Assembly: GCA_934351445.1 (NCBI GenBank)
Contig: CAKRIZ010000006.1
Span: forward strand, 11,319-75,318
Source of the DNA: an uncultured Eubacterium sp.
Lineage (GTDB): Bacteria > Bacillota > Clostridia > Lachnospirales > Lachnospiraceae
DNA length: 64,000 nucleotides
Reading direction: 5' to 3'
Below, piece by piece: positions 9,342 to 18,003 of this stretch. Position 1 is the first letter of the stretch. Each line of letters begins with the position of its first letter. The notes under the pieces were generated by a model that saw only the letters and a list, made by a program, of their open reading frames with translations, made no database searches and was not told the origin of the DNA. The translations under genes were made by a program, and so were the position numbers.

Positions 9342-9353
9342 ACAGAGTAGATT

Positions 9354-10085
9354 ATGAAGATTTTAATTATCAGACACGGAGATCCGGATTATGAGCATGA
9401 CTCCCTGACCCCAAAGGGGTGGAGAGAAGCCGGGATGCTTGCAGAACGGATTTCCGGCATGGATGTCAGTGCGTTTTATGTGTCACCGCTCGGACGTGCG
9501 AAGGATACGGCATCCCTGACCTTGAAGCGGATGGGACGCACGGCAACAGAATGCGACTGGCTGCATGAATTTGACGCTCCGATCGACAGACCGGATGTGA
9601 CAGACCGGAAAATGATCACCTGGGACTGGCTGCCGCAGGACTGGACATGTGAACCTTTGTTTTATGACTATGAGGGATGGGCAGATCATCCGGTGATGGC
9701 GCAGGATCAGGTACGTACACAGTACAATTGGGTAACGGACAATTTTGATCGTCTGCTGCAGGCGCATGGTTATGTACGCGAGGATAGACATTACCGTGTC
9801 GAGCAGTCTAGTCGTGATACGCTTGTATTTTTCTGCCATTTCGGGTTAGAGTGCGTATTGCTCAGCCATCTGCTATGCATATCACCGATGGTGCTCTGGC
9901 ATCAGATGTGTGCGGCACCGAGTTCGGTCACAACCCTGGTGACAGAGGAGCGCAGAGAAGGAATTGCGCTGTTTCGGATGACCGGATTTGGGGATATCTC
10001 ACACTTATATAAATATGGTGAACAACCGTCTTTTCAGGCGCGTTTCTGCGAGACTTTTGATCGTGCGGATGAACGCCACGATTAG
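9354..10085 (+). CDS. Histidine phosphatase family protein (phosphoglycerate mutase-like)
   Basis: 243 residues. The N-terminal LIIRHGDPDY holds the RHG phosphohistidine signature (H8), followed by LTPKGWREA and a SPLGRAKDTA segment, and later CHFG and LSHL stretches that supply the second histidine region (about 160-170). The family removes phosphate from small molecules or proteins; the substrate is unknown. It begins 12 bases after the hydrogenase stop with only a weak ribosome binding site, which suggests co-transcription with the hydrogenase gene. Confidence 0.8.
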   Translation: MKILIIRHGDPDYEHDSLTPKGWREAGMLAERISGMDVSAFYVSPLGRAKDTASLTLKRMGRTATECDWLHEFDAPIDRPDVTDRKMITWDWLPQDWTCEPLFYDYEGWADHPVMAQDQVRTQYNWVTDNFDRLLQAHGYVREDRHYRVEQSSRDTLVFFCHFGLECVLLSHLLCISPMVLWHQMCAAPSSVTTLVTEERREGIALFRMTGFGDISHLYKYGEQPSFQARFCETFDRADERHD

Positions 10086-10096
10086 TATGAATGGAT

Positions 10097-10135
10097 GCCT
10101 GTGGAAGCAGTTTGCTTTCACAGGCTAATTTTCTA
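10097..10135 (+). terminator. Hairpin terminator after the phosphatase gene
   Basis: GCCTGTGGAAGCA pairs with TGCTTTCACAGGC around a three-base loop, followed by TAATTTTCT. The right arm may also be a diverged copy of the left end of the miniature element seen at 62506-62639. Confidence 0.65.
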
Positions 10136-10344
10136 AAATTTTGCAAAATTCGTTACTAGTACACCGAATAATAAATAACTGACACCTTGACTTGGCTGAT
10201 TTTTCATCTGCTGCGTTGTCGTCAATCGACGTAGCCACCGCTACGCCTCATTCCTCCGCCTTGCATATGAAACAATCATCCGGCGTCAATGTATCAGAAA
10301 CTTATTATTCGATGTACTAGAACGAGGTACGAGTGAACAGTAAC
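10117..10344. repeat. Diverged miniature element (family B) split by a second element
   Basis: The right end (10321-10344) is identical over 24 bases to 62616-62639 and ends in GTGAACAGTAAC. The left part (about 10143-10159, GCAAAATTCGTTACTAG) matches 62599-62615 with two differences. Between them sits the separate palindromic element at 10160-10316, so this is an older copy that was interrupted. Confidence 0.6.
10160..10316. mobile_element. Nested miniature inverted-repeat element (family C), 157 bp, non-coding
   Basis: The ends TACACCGAATAATAA and (reverse complement) TACATCGAATAATAA form a terminal inverted repeat, and the pairing continues imperfectly inward (TGATTTTTCAT against ATGAAACAATCA), making one long palindrome. 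The direct flanks are both CTAG (10156-10159 and 10317-10320). The uninterrupted copy at 62611-62616 has CTGG once at this point, which supports a four-base target duplication. No open reading frame is inside. Confidence 0.6.
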
Positions 10345-10365
10345 ATTGAAAGGGGGGAACCTACG

Positions 10366-10779
10366 ATGAAAATATCGACAAAAGGACGTTATGCGCTGCG
10401 GATCATGATTGATCTGGCACAGCATATGCAGGATACAGCGATTCCGTTAAAGGAGATCTCGCAGCGACAGGGAATCACGTTAAAATATATGGAGCAGATC
10501 ATGCCGCTTCTGACAAAAGCAGGATATGTCCGTGGATTCCGCGGAAACAACGGAGGCTATCTGCTGGCGAAAGATCCGGCAGAGTACAAGGTGGGTGACA
10601 TTCTGCGAACCGTCGAAGGACCACTGGCACCGATTGCGTGTCTGGAGCATGAGCCGAACCAGTGTGAGAGACAGGCTACCTGCTCCACATTAAAATTCTG
10701 GGAAGGCCTGTATCAGGCGATCAACGATTATGTGGACGGTGTGACACTGGCAGACCTGACAGATAATGCAAAAAAATAA
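10366..10779 (+). CDS. Rrf2 family transcriptional regulator with a three-cysteine cluster
   Basis: 137 residues from the ATG at 10366, which has AGGGGGG at 10351-10357; an upstream GTG at 10333 lies inside repeat DNA and is unlikely. An N-terminal winged helix (MKISTKGRYALRIMIDLA, then RGNNGGYLL) is followed by C92-x7-C100-x5-C106, the place where IscR-type members bind an Fe-S cluster. The genes immediately downstream are metY and cysK, as expected for a CymR/IscR-like regulator of cysteine supply; the B. subtilis relative CymR lacks these cysteines and works with CysK. Function here is inferred from context. Confidence 0.85.
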   Translation: MKISTKGRYALRIMIDLAQHMQDTAIPLKEISQRQGITLKYMEQIMPLLTKAGYVRGFRGNNGGYLLAKDPAEYKVGDILRTVEGPLAPIACLEHEPNQCERQATCSTLKFWEGLYQAINDYVDGVTLADLTDNAKK

Positions 10780-10792
10780 TTTAATTACCTAC

Positions 10793-10821
10793 TTGACAGA
10801 TAGGGAAAGTTGGGATATGAT
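10793..10821 (+). promoter_or_regulatory. Strong promoter of metY-cysK
   Basis: TTGACA (10793-10798), 17 bases, TATGAT (10816-10821): close to consensus. An imperfect palindrome CCTA-N9-TAGG (about 10788-10804) covers the -35 hexamer, which is a likely operator position. Confidence 0.75.
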
Positions 10822-10841
10822 ACAAAACATATAAAACATAT

Positions 10842-10852
10842 CTACTAAGTAG
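10842..10852 (+). promoter_or_regulatory. Palindrome CTACTAAGTAG in the metY-cysK leader
   Basis: Five-base perfect arms around one central A, about 15-25 bases after the expected transcription start. The half-site CTACT also occurs at the -35 (CCTACTTGACA). This is a candidate second operator for the adjacent Rrf2 regulator; the assignment is inference. Confidence 0.4.
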
Positions 10853-10924
10853 GAAATGAAAACAACCCGGTGATTCAAAACAAAACTGGACACGGTTAGA
10901 GAAGATTTCAAGGAGGACATGAAA

Positions 10925-12238
10925 ATGAGCGAAAAGATTACGAGAGACCAGAGAAACTTTAAATTTGAGACACTGCAGCTTCACGTAGGACAGGAGCATG
11001 CCGATCCGGTGACGGATGCGAGAGCAGTACCCATTTATCAGACATCTTCTTATGTATTCCGCAACTGCGAGCATGCAGCAGCACGTTTCGGACTGGCTGA
11101 TGCAGGAAATATCTACGGACGTCTGACAAACCCGACAGAGGATGTATTTGAGCAGCGTATCGCAGCACTTGAGGGTGGTGTCGCAGCACTGGCAGTAGCC
11201 AGCGGCGCAGCAGCGATCACTTATACGATCGAAAATCTGGCGCAGGCAGGTGACCATATCGTATCAGCAAAGAACATCTACGGTGGTTCCTTCAACCTGT
11301 TAGAGCACACACTTCCGCAGTACGGAGTGACGACAACATTCGTAGACATTTTTGATCTGGATGCAGTAGAGGCAGCTATCCGGGAAAATACAAAGGCAGT
11401 TTATATTGAGACATTAGGCAACCCGAACTCAGAGGTTGTAGATATCGAGGCAGTTGCCAGGATCGCGCATGCGCATAAGATCCCGCTCGTAGTAGATAAT
11501 ACATTTGCGACACCCTATCTCGTTCGCCCGATCGAGTATGGTGCAGATATTGTTGTACATTCTGCTACAAAGTTCATCGGTGGACACGGTACAACCATCG
11601 GTGGTGTCATCGTAGACAGTGGCAAGTTCGACTGGGAGGCATCCGGAAAGTTTGCATCTCTGACTGAGCCGAACCCGAGCTATCACGGCATCAGCTTTAC
11701 CAAGGCAGTCGGACCGGCAGCTTTCGTGACCAAGATCCGTGCGATCCTGCTGCGTGACACCGGAGCAACGATCTCACCGTTCCACGCATTTATCTTTTTA
11801 CAGGGCTTAGAGACATTATCACTGCGTGTAGAGCGCCATGTAGAGAATGCATTAAAGGTCGTAGATTACCTGAACAATCATCCGCAGGTAGAGAAAGTGC
11901 ATCATCCGGCAGTATCCGATGATCCTGAGCAGCAGGCACTGTACAAAAAGTATTTCCCGAACGGCGGCGGATCTATCTTTACCTTTGAGATCAAGGGCAG
12001 CGAGCAGGATGCCAAGGACTTTATCGACAATCTGGAACTGTTCTCACTGCTGGCAAACGTGGCAGACGTAAAGTCACTGGTCATCCATCCGGCATCTACC
12101 ACACACAGCCAGTGCACCGAGGAAGAACTGTCAGATCAGGGTATCAAGCCCAACACCGTCCGTCTGTCTATCGGTACAGAACATATTGACGATATCATTC
12201 AGGATCTGGACGAGGCATTTCGTGCAGTAGCAAAATAA
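10925..12238 (+). CDS. metY: O-acetylhomoserine sulfhydrylase, cysK-linked copy
   Basis: 437 residues from the second ATG (10925), which is eight bases after AGGAGG (10911-10916); the ATG at 10919 is too close to that site. PLP lysine K216 lies in [11 protein letters not shown], with VDNTFATP at 190-197 and HPASTTHSQ near the C-terminus. It makes homocysteine (or, with other acceptors, cysteine) from sulfide. It shares an operon with cysK 14 bases downstream and follows an Rrf2 gene, forming a compact sulfur-assimilation unit. It is clearly diverged from the metY at 312-1586. Confidence 0.92.
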   Translation: MSEKITRDQRNFKFETLQLHVGQEHADPVTDARAVPIYQTSSYVFRNCEHAAARFGLADAGNIYGRLTNPTEDVFEQRIAALEGGVAALAVASGAAAITYTIENLAQAGDHIVSAKNIYGGSFNLLEHTLPQYGVTTTFVDIFDLDAVEAAIRENTKAVYIETLGNPNSEVVDIEAVARIAHAHKIPLVVDNTFATPYLVRPIEYGADIVVHSATKFIGGHGTTIGGVIVDSGKFDWEASGKFASLTEPNPSYHGISFTKAVGPAAFVTKIRAILLRDTGATISPFHAFIFLQGLETLSLRVERHVENALKVVDYLNNHPQVEKVHHPAVSDDPEQQALYKKYFPNGGGSIFTFEIKGSEQDAKDFIDNLELFSLLANVADVKSLVIHPASTTHSQCTEEELSDQGIKPNTVRLSIGTEHIDDIIQDLDEAFRAVAK

Positions 12239-12252
12239 AGGAGGATACAATC

Positions 12253-13191
12253 ATGGGTCAGATTAAGGAAAGTGCATTAGAACTGATCGGCGGAACACCG
12301 ATTTTAAAATTAAACAGATATGCTGCCAAGGCAGGAGTCACAGATGCGACGATTCTCGCAAAGCTGGAGTATCTGAATCCGGCAGGATCTGTCAAGGATC
12401 GTATCGCTCTGGCGATGATTGAGGATGCGGAGAAGAGCGGTGTGTTAAAGCCCGGTGCGACCATCATCGAGCCGACCAGCGGTAATACCGGTATCGGACT
12501 GGCAGCCGTAGCAGCCGCAAAGGGATATCATGCGATCCTGACACTGCCTGAGACGATGAGTGTCGAGCGCAGAAATCTGTTAAAGGCATACGGCGCAGAG
12601 CTCGTGCTGACGGATGGCAGCAAGGGCATGAAGGGTGCGATCGCCAAGGCAGAGGAACTCAAAAATGAGATCGAGGGCGCAGTGATCCTCGGACAGTTCG
12701 TAAATCCTGCCAATCCTGCAGCACATGAGGCGACTACAGGTCCCGAGATCTGGGAGCAGACAGATGGAAACGTAGATATCTTCGTCGCAGGTGTCGGTAC
12801 AGGCGGAACTGTGACCGGAGTAGGCGCATATCTGAAGTCTAAAAACCCGAATGTAAAGATCGTGGCAGTAGAGCCTGCGACTAGCCCCGTACTCTCAAAG
12901 GGTACACCGGGAGCACACAAGATCCAGGGTATCGGAGCAGGATTCGTGCCGGATGTACTCGATACAAAGATCTATGATGAGGTCATCACGATTGAGAATG
13001 AAGATGCATTCGCTGAGGGCAAAAAGTTTGCAGTCAGCGAGGGTATTCTCGTAGGTATCTCATCCGGTGCGGCATTAAAGGCAGCGACCATCCTCGCGAG
13101 CCGCCCGGAGAACAAGGGCAAGACGATCGTAGCATTACTGCCGGATTCTGGGGACAGATATCTGTCTACACCGTTATTCGCTGAGGAATAA
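12253..13191 (+). CDS. cysK: Cysteine synthase A (O-acetylserine sulfhydrylase)
   Basis: 312 residues, the normal CysK length. PLP lysine K48 is in NPAGSVKDR, the substrate loop TSGNTG is at 75-80, and the phosphate-binding GTGGTVTG lies near 180. It makes cysteine from O-acetylserine and sulfide. AGGAGG precedes the ATG. CysK proteins can also act as sensors: the CymR regulator of B. subtilis works as a complex with CysK. With an Rrf2 gene in the same locus this could apply here, but that is inference. Confidence 0.94.
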   Translation: MGQIKESALELIGGTPILKLNRYAAKAGVTDATILAKLEYLNPAGSVKDRIALAMIEDAEKSGVLKPGATIIEPTSGNTGIGLAAVAAAKGYHAILTLPETMSVERRNLLKAYGAELVLTDGSKGMKGAIAKAEELKNEIEGAVILGQFVNPANPAAHEATTGPEIWEQTDGNVDIFVAGVGTGGTVTGVGAYLKSKNPNVKIVAVEPATSPVLSKGTPGAHKIQGIGAGFVPDVLDTKIYDEVITIENEDAFAEGKKFAVSEGILVGISSGAALKAATILASRPENKGKTIVALLPDSGDRYLSTPLFAEE

Positions 13192-13210
13192 TGGAATAAA
13201 AACCTTGAAT

Positions 13211-13265
13211 CAAATGGCATCCGGCCATGATCTATGATCATGGTTGGATGCCATTTGTTGCTTTT
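13211..13265 (+). terminator. Terminator of metY-cysK
   Basis: CAAATGGCATCC (13211-13222) pairs perfectly with GGATGCCATTTG (13246-13257), with a further inner CCATGATC/GATCATGG stem, followed by TTGCTTTT. Confidence 0.85.
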
Positions 13266-13313
13266 CTGGGATAAAACATGTAGAATGAATGTAAATCACA
13301 AAGGAGGAACGCC

Positions 13314-14414
13314 ATGCAGTTTAAAAAAGTGAATCAGGGGCAGCCATTTACGGATGCACCATCGGGTGACGAAGGTGCGAATCAGGAGCATACTCAGGAA
13401 AACAATCAGGAGCATAATCAGAACAAGGGGCGCAGACCCAAAAGACTGAAAGCTGGCAGGGCAGGTCGTGCCGCGGTCTGGATTCTCGTGGTACTCGCGG
13501 CTGTCTATCTGGCTGGCAGCAGTGTGTATACACTCCGGGAAAATGAGTATGCGGTCGTGACGACGTTCGGTGTACCTGCGATCATCGGGGAGCCGGGTAT
13601 CCATGTGCGGATTCCACTCATTCAGGAGGTGGCGCGCGTGCCCAAGACGATCAATGGTTTTTCAATCGGATATGATAAGGATACGAATGAATCTATTGAT
13701 TCGGAATCGTTTATGATCACGCGGGACTACAATTTTGTCAATGTGGATTTTTATGCGGAATACCGTGTGACTGATCCGATGAAATATCTGTATCACTCGG
13801 AAGATCCGGTTGCGATCCTAAAGATGCTCACACAGAGCTATATCCGTGACACGATTGGACTCTATGATGTGGACAGCGTGATCACGACAGGTAAAAATGA
13901 GATCCAGGCATCGATCAAGGAGAAGATCATGGATCGTCTCGATGCAGAGGATATCGGTATCCAGCTCGTGAATATCACAATTCAGGACGCAGAGCCGCCG
14001 ACGACAGAAGTCATCGATGCGTTCAAAAACGTGGAAAATGCCAAGCAGGGCAAGGAGACTTCGATCAACAAGGCAAATCAGAAGCGCAATGAGGATATTC
14101 CTGCTGCGCGTGCAAAGGTCGACGAGACGCTCAAAAATGCGGATGCACAGGCACAGGAGCGTGTGAATGAGGCAAAAGGACAGGTTGCCAGACTCAATGA
14201 GTTGTATAATGAGTACAAGAAATATCCGCTTATCACAAAACAGCGAATGTTCTATGAGACGATGGAGGACATTTTACCGGATATGAAGGTGGTTATCACA
14301 AAAAGTGACGGCAGTACCCAGACGGTGTTGCCATTAGAGAGCTTTGCTGATCTTACGATCACGGATTCCGGTGACGCAGCGCAGACAGGAGGTACTACAG
14401 ATGAAAAAAACTAG
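13314..14414 (+). CDS. hflK: FtsH protease modulator HflK
   Basis: 366 residues. A hydrophilic N-terminal tail (Q/N/E-rich, about 1-45) is followed by one membrane helix (about 55-72) and an SPFH/band-7 domain beginning at RENEYAVVTTFG, then a coiled, Ala/Glu/Lys-rich segment (about 240-310). HflK and HflC form a large cage around the membrane protease FtsH. AGGAGG precedes the ATG. The end overlaps hflC by 14 bases, so translation is coupled. Confidence 0.88.
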   Translation: MQFKKVNQGQPFTDAPSGDEGANQEHTQENNQEHNQNKGRRPKRLKAGRAGRAAVWILVVLAAVYLAGSSVYTLRENEYAVVTTFGVPAIIGEPGIHVRIPLIQEVARVPKTINGFSIGYDKDTNESIDSESFMITRDYNFVNVDFYAEYRVTDPMKYLYHSEDPVAILKMLTQSYIRDTIGLYDVDSVITTGKNEIQASIKEKIMDRLDAEDIGIQLVNITIQDAEPPTTEVIDAFKNVENAKQGKETSINKANQKRNEDIPAARAKVDETLKNADAQAQERVNEAKGQVARLNELYNEYKKYPLITKQRMFYETMEDILPDMKVVITKSDGSTQTVLPLESFADLTITDSGDAAQTGGTTDEKN

Positions 14415-15276
14415 AGGGAAAAAAGGGATTGTGATCGTGTGTCTGCTGCTTATACTGATCGTGGGTGGCTCATCTCTGGTCGTGACCTATCCGGACGAAT
14501 ACGCAGTCATCAAACAATTCGGAAAGATCGTGGATGTGAGGGAGAATCCGGGACTGAGTGTGCGTATGCCGTTTATCCAGCATGTGGACAAGATCGAAAA
14601 AGAAGTGTTGCTGTATGATCTGGCAGTGAGCGATGTCATGACAAAGGATAAGAAATCGATGATCGCAGACTGTTTTGTACTGTGGGAGATCAACGATCCG
14701 AGAAAATACACACAGACGCTCAGCGCGCAGAAAAGTAATGCGGAGTACCGCATTAACACGATCGTATACAACAGCCTGAAAAACGTCATCAGCTCGCTCT
14801 CGCAGGAGGAAGTCATCAGTGGCAGGGATGGTGAGCTGGCATCTTTCATCAAAGACAACATCGGAGATACGCTGGGTCAGTATGGGATCACCCTGTTGGC
14901 AGTCGAGACGAAATCGCTCGACCTGCCGGATGAGAACAAGGCTGCCGTCTATGAGCGTATGATTTCCGAGCGGAACAATATCGCTGCTACCTATCAGGCA
15001 GAGGGTGAGGAAGAAGCGAAAGAGATCGCCAACAACACAAAGGCGGAGATCACCGTTATGCAGTCAGAGGCGGATGCACAGGCAGAGGAGACGATCGCCA
15101 AAGGCGAGGCAGAGTACATGCGTATTCTCAGCGAGGCCTATAATAATGAGGAAAAGGCAGATTTTTATCTGTATCTGCGTTCCCTTGATGCGGCAAAAGC
15201 AACGATGAAGGGTGATAACAAGACGCTCATTATTGATGAGAGTTCTCCGCTTGCGGATATATTTTATGGAAGGTAA
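14401..15276 (+). CDS. hflC: FtsH protease modulator HflC
   Basis: 291 residues from the ATG at 14401, chosen because AGGAGG (14387-14392) lies eight bases before it and the protein then starts with the expected short basic stretch and signal-anchor helix (about 9-27). The SPFH domain begins at YPDEYAVIKQFG, and a helical Ala/Glu-rich region (about 210-250) follows. It is the partner of HflK encoded just upstream. No clear terminator is seen between its stop and the convergent pyk gene. Confidence 0.88.
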   Translation: MKKTRGKKGIVIVCLLLILIVGGSSLVVTYPDEYAVIKQFGKIVDVRENPGLSVRMPFIQHVDKIEKEVLLYDLAVSDVMTKDKKSMIADCFVLWEINDPRKYTQTLSAQKSNAEYRINTIVYNSLKNVISSLSQEEVISGRDGELASFIKDNIGDTLGQYGITLLAVETKSLDLPDENKAAVYERMISERNNIAATYQAEGEEEAKEIANNTKAEITVMQSEADAQAEETIAKGEAEYMRILSEAYNNEEKADFYLYLRSLDAAKATMKGDNKTLIIDESSPLADIFYGR

Positions 15277-15306
15277 AACAACTCTCAGACATAGTCTGGA
15301 AAATGA

Positions 15307-16734
15307 TCAGGAGAGCGGTTCTACGCGCTGAACCTTGATCATATTTGTTGTACCTGAATGGCCGAGGGGCACACCGGAGGTGATGACAACAATGTCATTT
15401 TCTTCGATGTGCTTCTTTTTTTGTGCACATTCGACTGCATGGTTAAATAGATCGAGTACGTGGTGGCGTTCCTCCATGACGATCGGTGTCACACCCCAGG
15501 ATAGGTTGAGCTGTCTGGCGACTCTGGCACTCGGCGTACATGCGATGATCGCAGACTGTGGACGGTAGCGTGAGATCATGCGGGCGGCGCAGCCGGATTT
15601 TGTGACTGTCAGGATCGCACGGGCACCGAGATCGAGCGCTGTCGTACAGGTCGCATGGCAGATCGCATCGGTGATATCAGGGTTTTCATCGCGCGTAATA
15701 GAAAAGAAGCGCTTGCGGTAGTCGATATCAGCTTCTGCGCGCTCGGCGATACGCGCCATCGCCTGCAGTGCTTCAACCGGGTAGGCACCTGCAGCCGTTT
15801 CACCGGAGAGCATGATTGCGCTCGTGCCGTCATAGATCGCATTGGCAACATCAGTGACTTCGGCACGTGTCGGGCGCGGGTTTTTCATCATAGAATCGAG
15901 CATCTGTGTTGCCGTGATGACCTGTTTTCCGGCAGCGTATACTTTTTTGATGATCATTTTTTGGATGATCGGCACTTCCTCCATCGGGATCTCCACACCC
16001 ATGTCGCCACGCGCGATCATGATGCCATCGGATACTTCGATGATTTCATCAATGTTTTTGACACCCTCATCATTTTCGATCTTTGCGATAATGGAGATGC
16101 CTTCACCGCCGTTCTGTTCTAAGAGATGGCGGATCTCTAATACATCTTCCTTGGTGCGGACAAAGGAGGCGGCGATAATATCGATATCCTGATCAATGCC
16201 AAAGAGAATGTCATCGCGATCCTTATCGCTCATATAGGGGAGGGAGAGATGGATACCGGGCACATTGATGCCTTTGTGATTGCTCAGTACACCATCATTT
16301 TGCACTTCACATACGATATCCGAACCGTTGATCTGTGTGACCTCCATAGAGATCAGTCCGTCATCGAGCAGGACGATTGTACCGACAGATACATCGTGAC
16401 AGAGCTCCCCACAGGTGATGCCCACTGAGTGTTCGTCACCGGGCGCATCGCTCGTCGTCAGGGTAAATGTCTGACCGCGCGTGAGTTCAATTTTATTATT
16501 TTTGAAGTTTTTTACACGGATTTCAGGACCTTTGGTGTCTAATAAGATAGCGACCGGGAGATCCTTTGCTTCGCGGATTTTTTTAATCTTATCCATTCGT
16601 TCTTTTTGTTCTGCATGGTCGCCGTGCGAAAAGTTAAAACGCGCGACATTCATGCCGTTATCTACCAGTGCTTCGAGCACGCCGGGTGCCTCTGTGGCGG
16701 GTCCCATCGTACAGATGATCTTTGTTTTTCTCAT
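15307..16734 (-). CDS. pyk: Pyruvate kinase
   Basis: 475 residues, the short form without a C-terminal phosphohistidine domain. The start MRKTKIICTMGPA, the substrate motif ARFNFSHGDH, LDTKGPEIR, the IIAKIEN strand and the MIARGDMGVE and TATQMLDSM active-site segments are all intact, followed by the regulatory C-terminal domain (about 350-475). The enzyme makes pyruvate and ATP from phosphoenolpyruvate and ADP. GGAGG precedes the start. It is divergent from ldh, so the last steps of a fermentative pathway sit side by side. Confidence 0.96.
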   Translation of the reverse strand: MRKTKIICTMGPATEAPGVLEALVDNGMNVARFNFSHGDHAEQKERMDKIKKIREAKDLPVAILLDTKGPEIRVKNFKNNKIELTRGQTFTLTTSDAPGDEHSVGITCGELCHDVSVGTIVLLDDGLISMEVTQINGSDIVCEVQNDGVLSNHKGINVPGIHLSLPYMSDKDRDDILFGIDQDIDIIAASFVRTKEDVLEIRHLLEQNGGEGISIIAKIENDEGVKNIDEIIEVSDGIMIARGDMGVEIPMEEVPIIQKMIIKKVYAAGKQVITATQMLDSMMKNPRPTRAEVTDVANAIYDGTSAIMLSGETAAGAYPVEALQAMARIAERAEADIDYRKRFFSITRDENPDITDAICHATCTTALDLGARAILTVTKSGCAARMISRYRPQSAIIACTPSARVARQLNLSWGVTPIVMEERHHVLDLFNHAVECAQKKKHIEENDIVVITSGVPLGHSGTTNMIKVQRVEPLS

Positions 16735-16778
16735 ATCTGAATAACCTCCGCATAAAATTGTACTTTTTCTTTCATTCT

Positions 16779-16806
16779 ATTATAAAGTATGTGTAATTTT
16801 TTTCAA
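16779..16806 (-). promoter_or_regulatory. pyk: Promoter of pyk
   Basis: On the reverse strand TTGAAA (16801-16806), a 16-base spacer and a consensus TATAAT (16779-16784). Confidence 0.65.
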
Positions 16807-16920
16807 TAAAAATATTTTAACAGTTCGAACCCATGACAATTAAAAAATGCATGTAATAAATGTATTTGTGAAAATTTTTTTGGCGGAAGCCAAATATGAG
16901 CAAAAGGAAGGAACAGACAA

Positions 16921-17904
16921 ATGGAACAAAAAGGAAAAAGTCAGACAGTAAATAAGCAGACCACTAACCCACGGAAGGTGGCGGTTATCGGCTGTGGATT
17001 TGTAGGTGCAGCATGTGCATTTACACTCATGCAAAGCGGCATGTTCTCAGAGATGGTGCTGATCGATGTGGACAGAAGGCGCGCAGAGGGCGAGGCGATG
17101 GATATCAGCCACGGTATGCCGTTTGCCAAGCCGGCAAAGATCTATGCAGGGGATTATGATGATGTCTCAGATGCAGCGATCATCGTGATCACAGCCGGGA
17201 CAGGACAAAAGCCTGGAGAGACGAGGCTTGATCTCGTACAAAAAAATGTAGCGATCTTCCGCTCGATTATACCGGAGATCTGTGAACGGGATTTTCATGG
17301 CATTCTGCTCGTCGTGTCCAATCCGGTCGATATCCTCACCTATGTGACGGCAAAGCTGTCCGGTTACACGGAAAACCGCGTGATCGGATCGGGTACTGTG
17401 TTAGACACGGCGCGTCTGAAGCGGGCAGTGTCAGAGTACCTGAATGTGGACAGCCGCAGTGTGCATGCCTTTATCATCGGAGAGCACGGGGACAGCGAGA
17501 TCGCAGCCTGGTCGGGGGCGAATATCTCCGGTATTCCGCTCAGTGATTTCTGTGAGCTGCGCGGGCACTATGAGCACGCGCAGGAGACACGCCTGATCGC
17601 GGAGGAGGTCAAAAACAGCGCCTATGAGATCATCCAGAAAAAACAGGCGACATATTTTGGTATTGCGATGTCAGTCAAGCGTATCTGTGAAGTGATTCTG
17701 CGTGATGAGAAGTCGATTCTGCCGGTGTCATCGCTGATGTATGGGGAGTACGGGATCTCGGATGTTGCATTGTCGATGCCTGCAATCGTCGGGAAAAACG
17801 GTGTGGAGACGCGGGTGCCGATTCCGTTGTCAATGGATGAACTGGAGCGGCTGCAGCGTTCTGCATCGATGCTGCGGGATGTACTGGACGAGGCGGGGAT
17901 GTAG
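16921..17904 (+). CDS. ldh: L-lactate dehydrogenase
   Basis: 327 residues. An extra hydrophilic N-terminus of about 17 residues precedes the NAD-binding VAVIGCGFVGAA. Active-site residues are visible as TRLDL (R102), LDTARLK (D162, R165) and GEHGDSE (H189). The enzyme reduces pyruvate to L-lactate with NADH. A GGAAGG ribosome binding site lies about ten bases before the ATG. The gene faces away from pyk, sharing the intergenic promoter region. A malate dehydrogenase role is less likely given the GEHGDSE and SNPVDILT context, but cannot be fully excluded from sequence. Confidence 0.9.
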   Translation: MEQKGKSQTVNKQTTNPRKVAVIGCGFVGAACAFTLMQSGMFSEMVLIDVDRRRAEGEAMDISHGMPFAKPAKIYAGDYDDVSDAAIIVITAGTGQKPGETRLDLVQKNVAIFRSIIPEICERDFHGILLVVSNPVDILTYVTAKLSGYTENRVIGSGTVLDTARLKRAVSEYLNVDSRSVHAFIIGEHGDSEIAAWSGANISGIPLSDFCELRGHYEHAQETRLIAEEVKNSAYEIIQKKQATYFGIAMSVKRICEVILRDEKSILPVSSLMYGEYGISDVALSMPAIVGKNGVETRVPIPLSMDELERLQRSASMLRDVLDEAGM

Positions 17905-17946
17905 TGATCTGGTCATGAAATAAAAAGAATTGCTTTTTCCTGTGTT

Positions 17947-17975
17947 TTGAAGCATAATAAAAATAGTATTATTAT
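17947..17975 (+). promoter_or_regulatory. Promoter of the CAP-domain gene
   Basis: TTGAAG (17947-17952), a 17-base spacer, TATTAT (17970-17975); AGGAGG follows just before the ATG at 18004. Confidence 0.5.
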
Positions 17976-18003
17976 TTTTTCAAAGGGATGAGGAGGTATT
18001 AGA

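Noticed and set aside
10333..10365. GTG start for the Rrf2 regulator.
   Set aside because: The codons lie within repeat DNA and the ATG at 10366 has a strong ribosome binding site and the conserved family start.
16735..16920. Possible tRNA fragment around CAGTTCGAACCC.
   Set aside because: No acceptor, D or anticodon stems surround it; it is a chance T-loop-like string.
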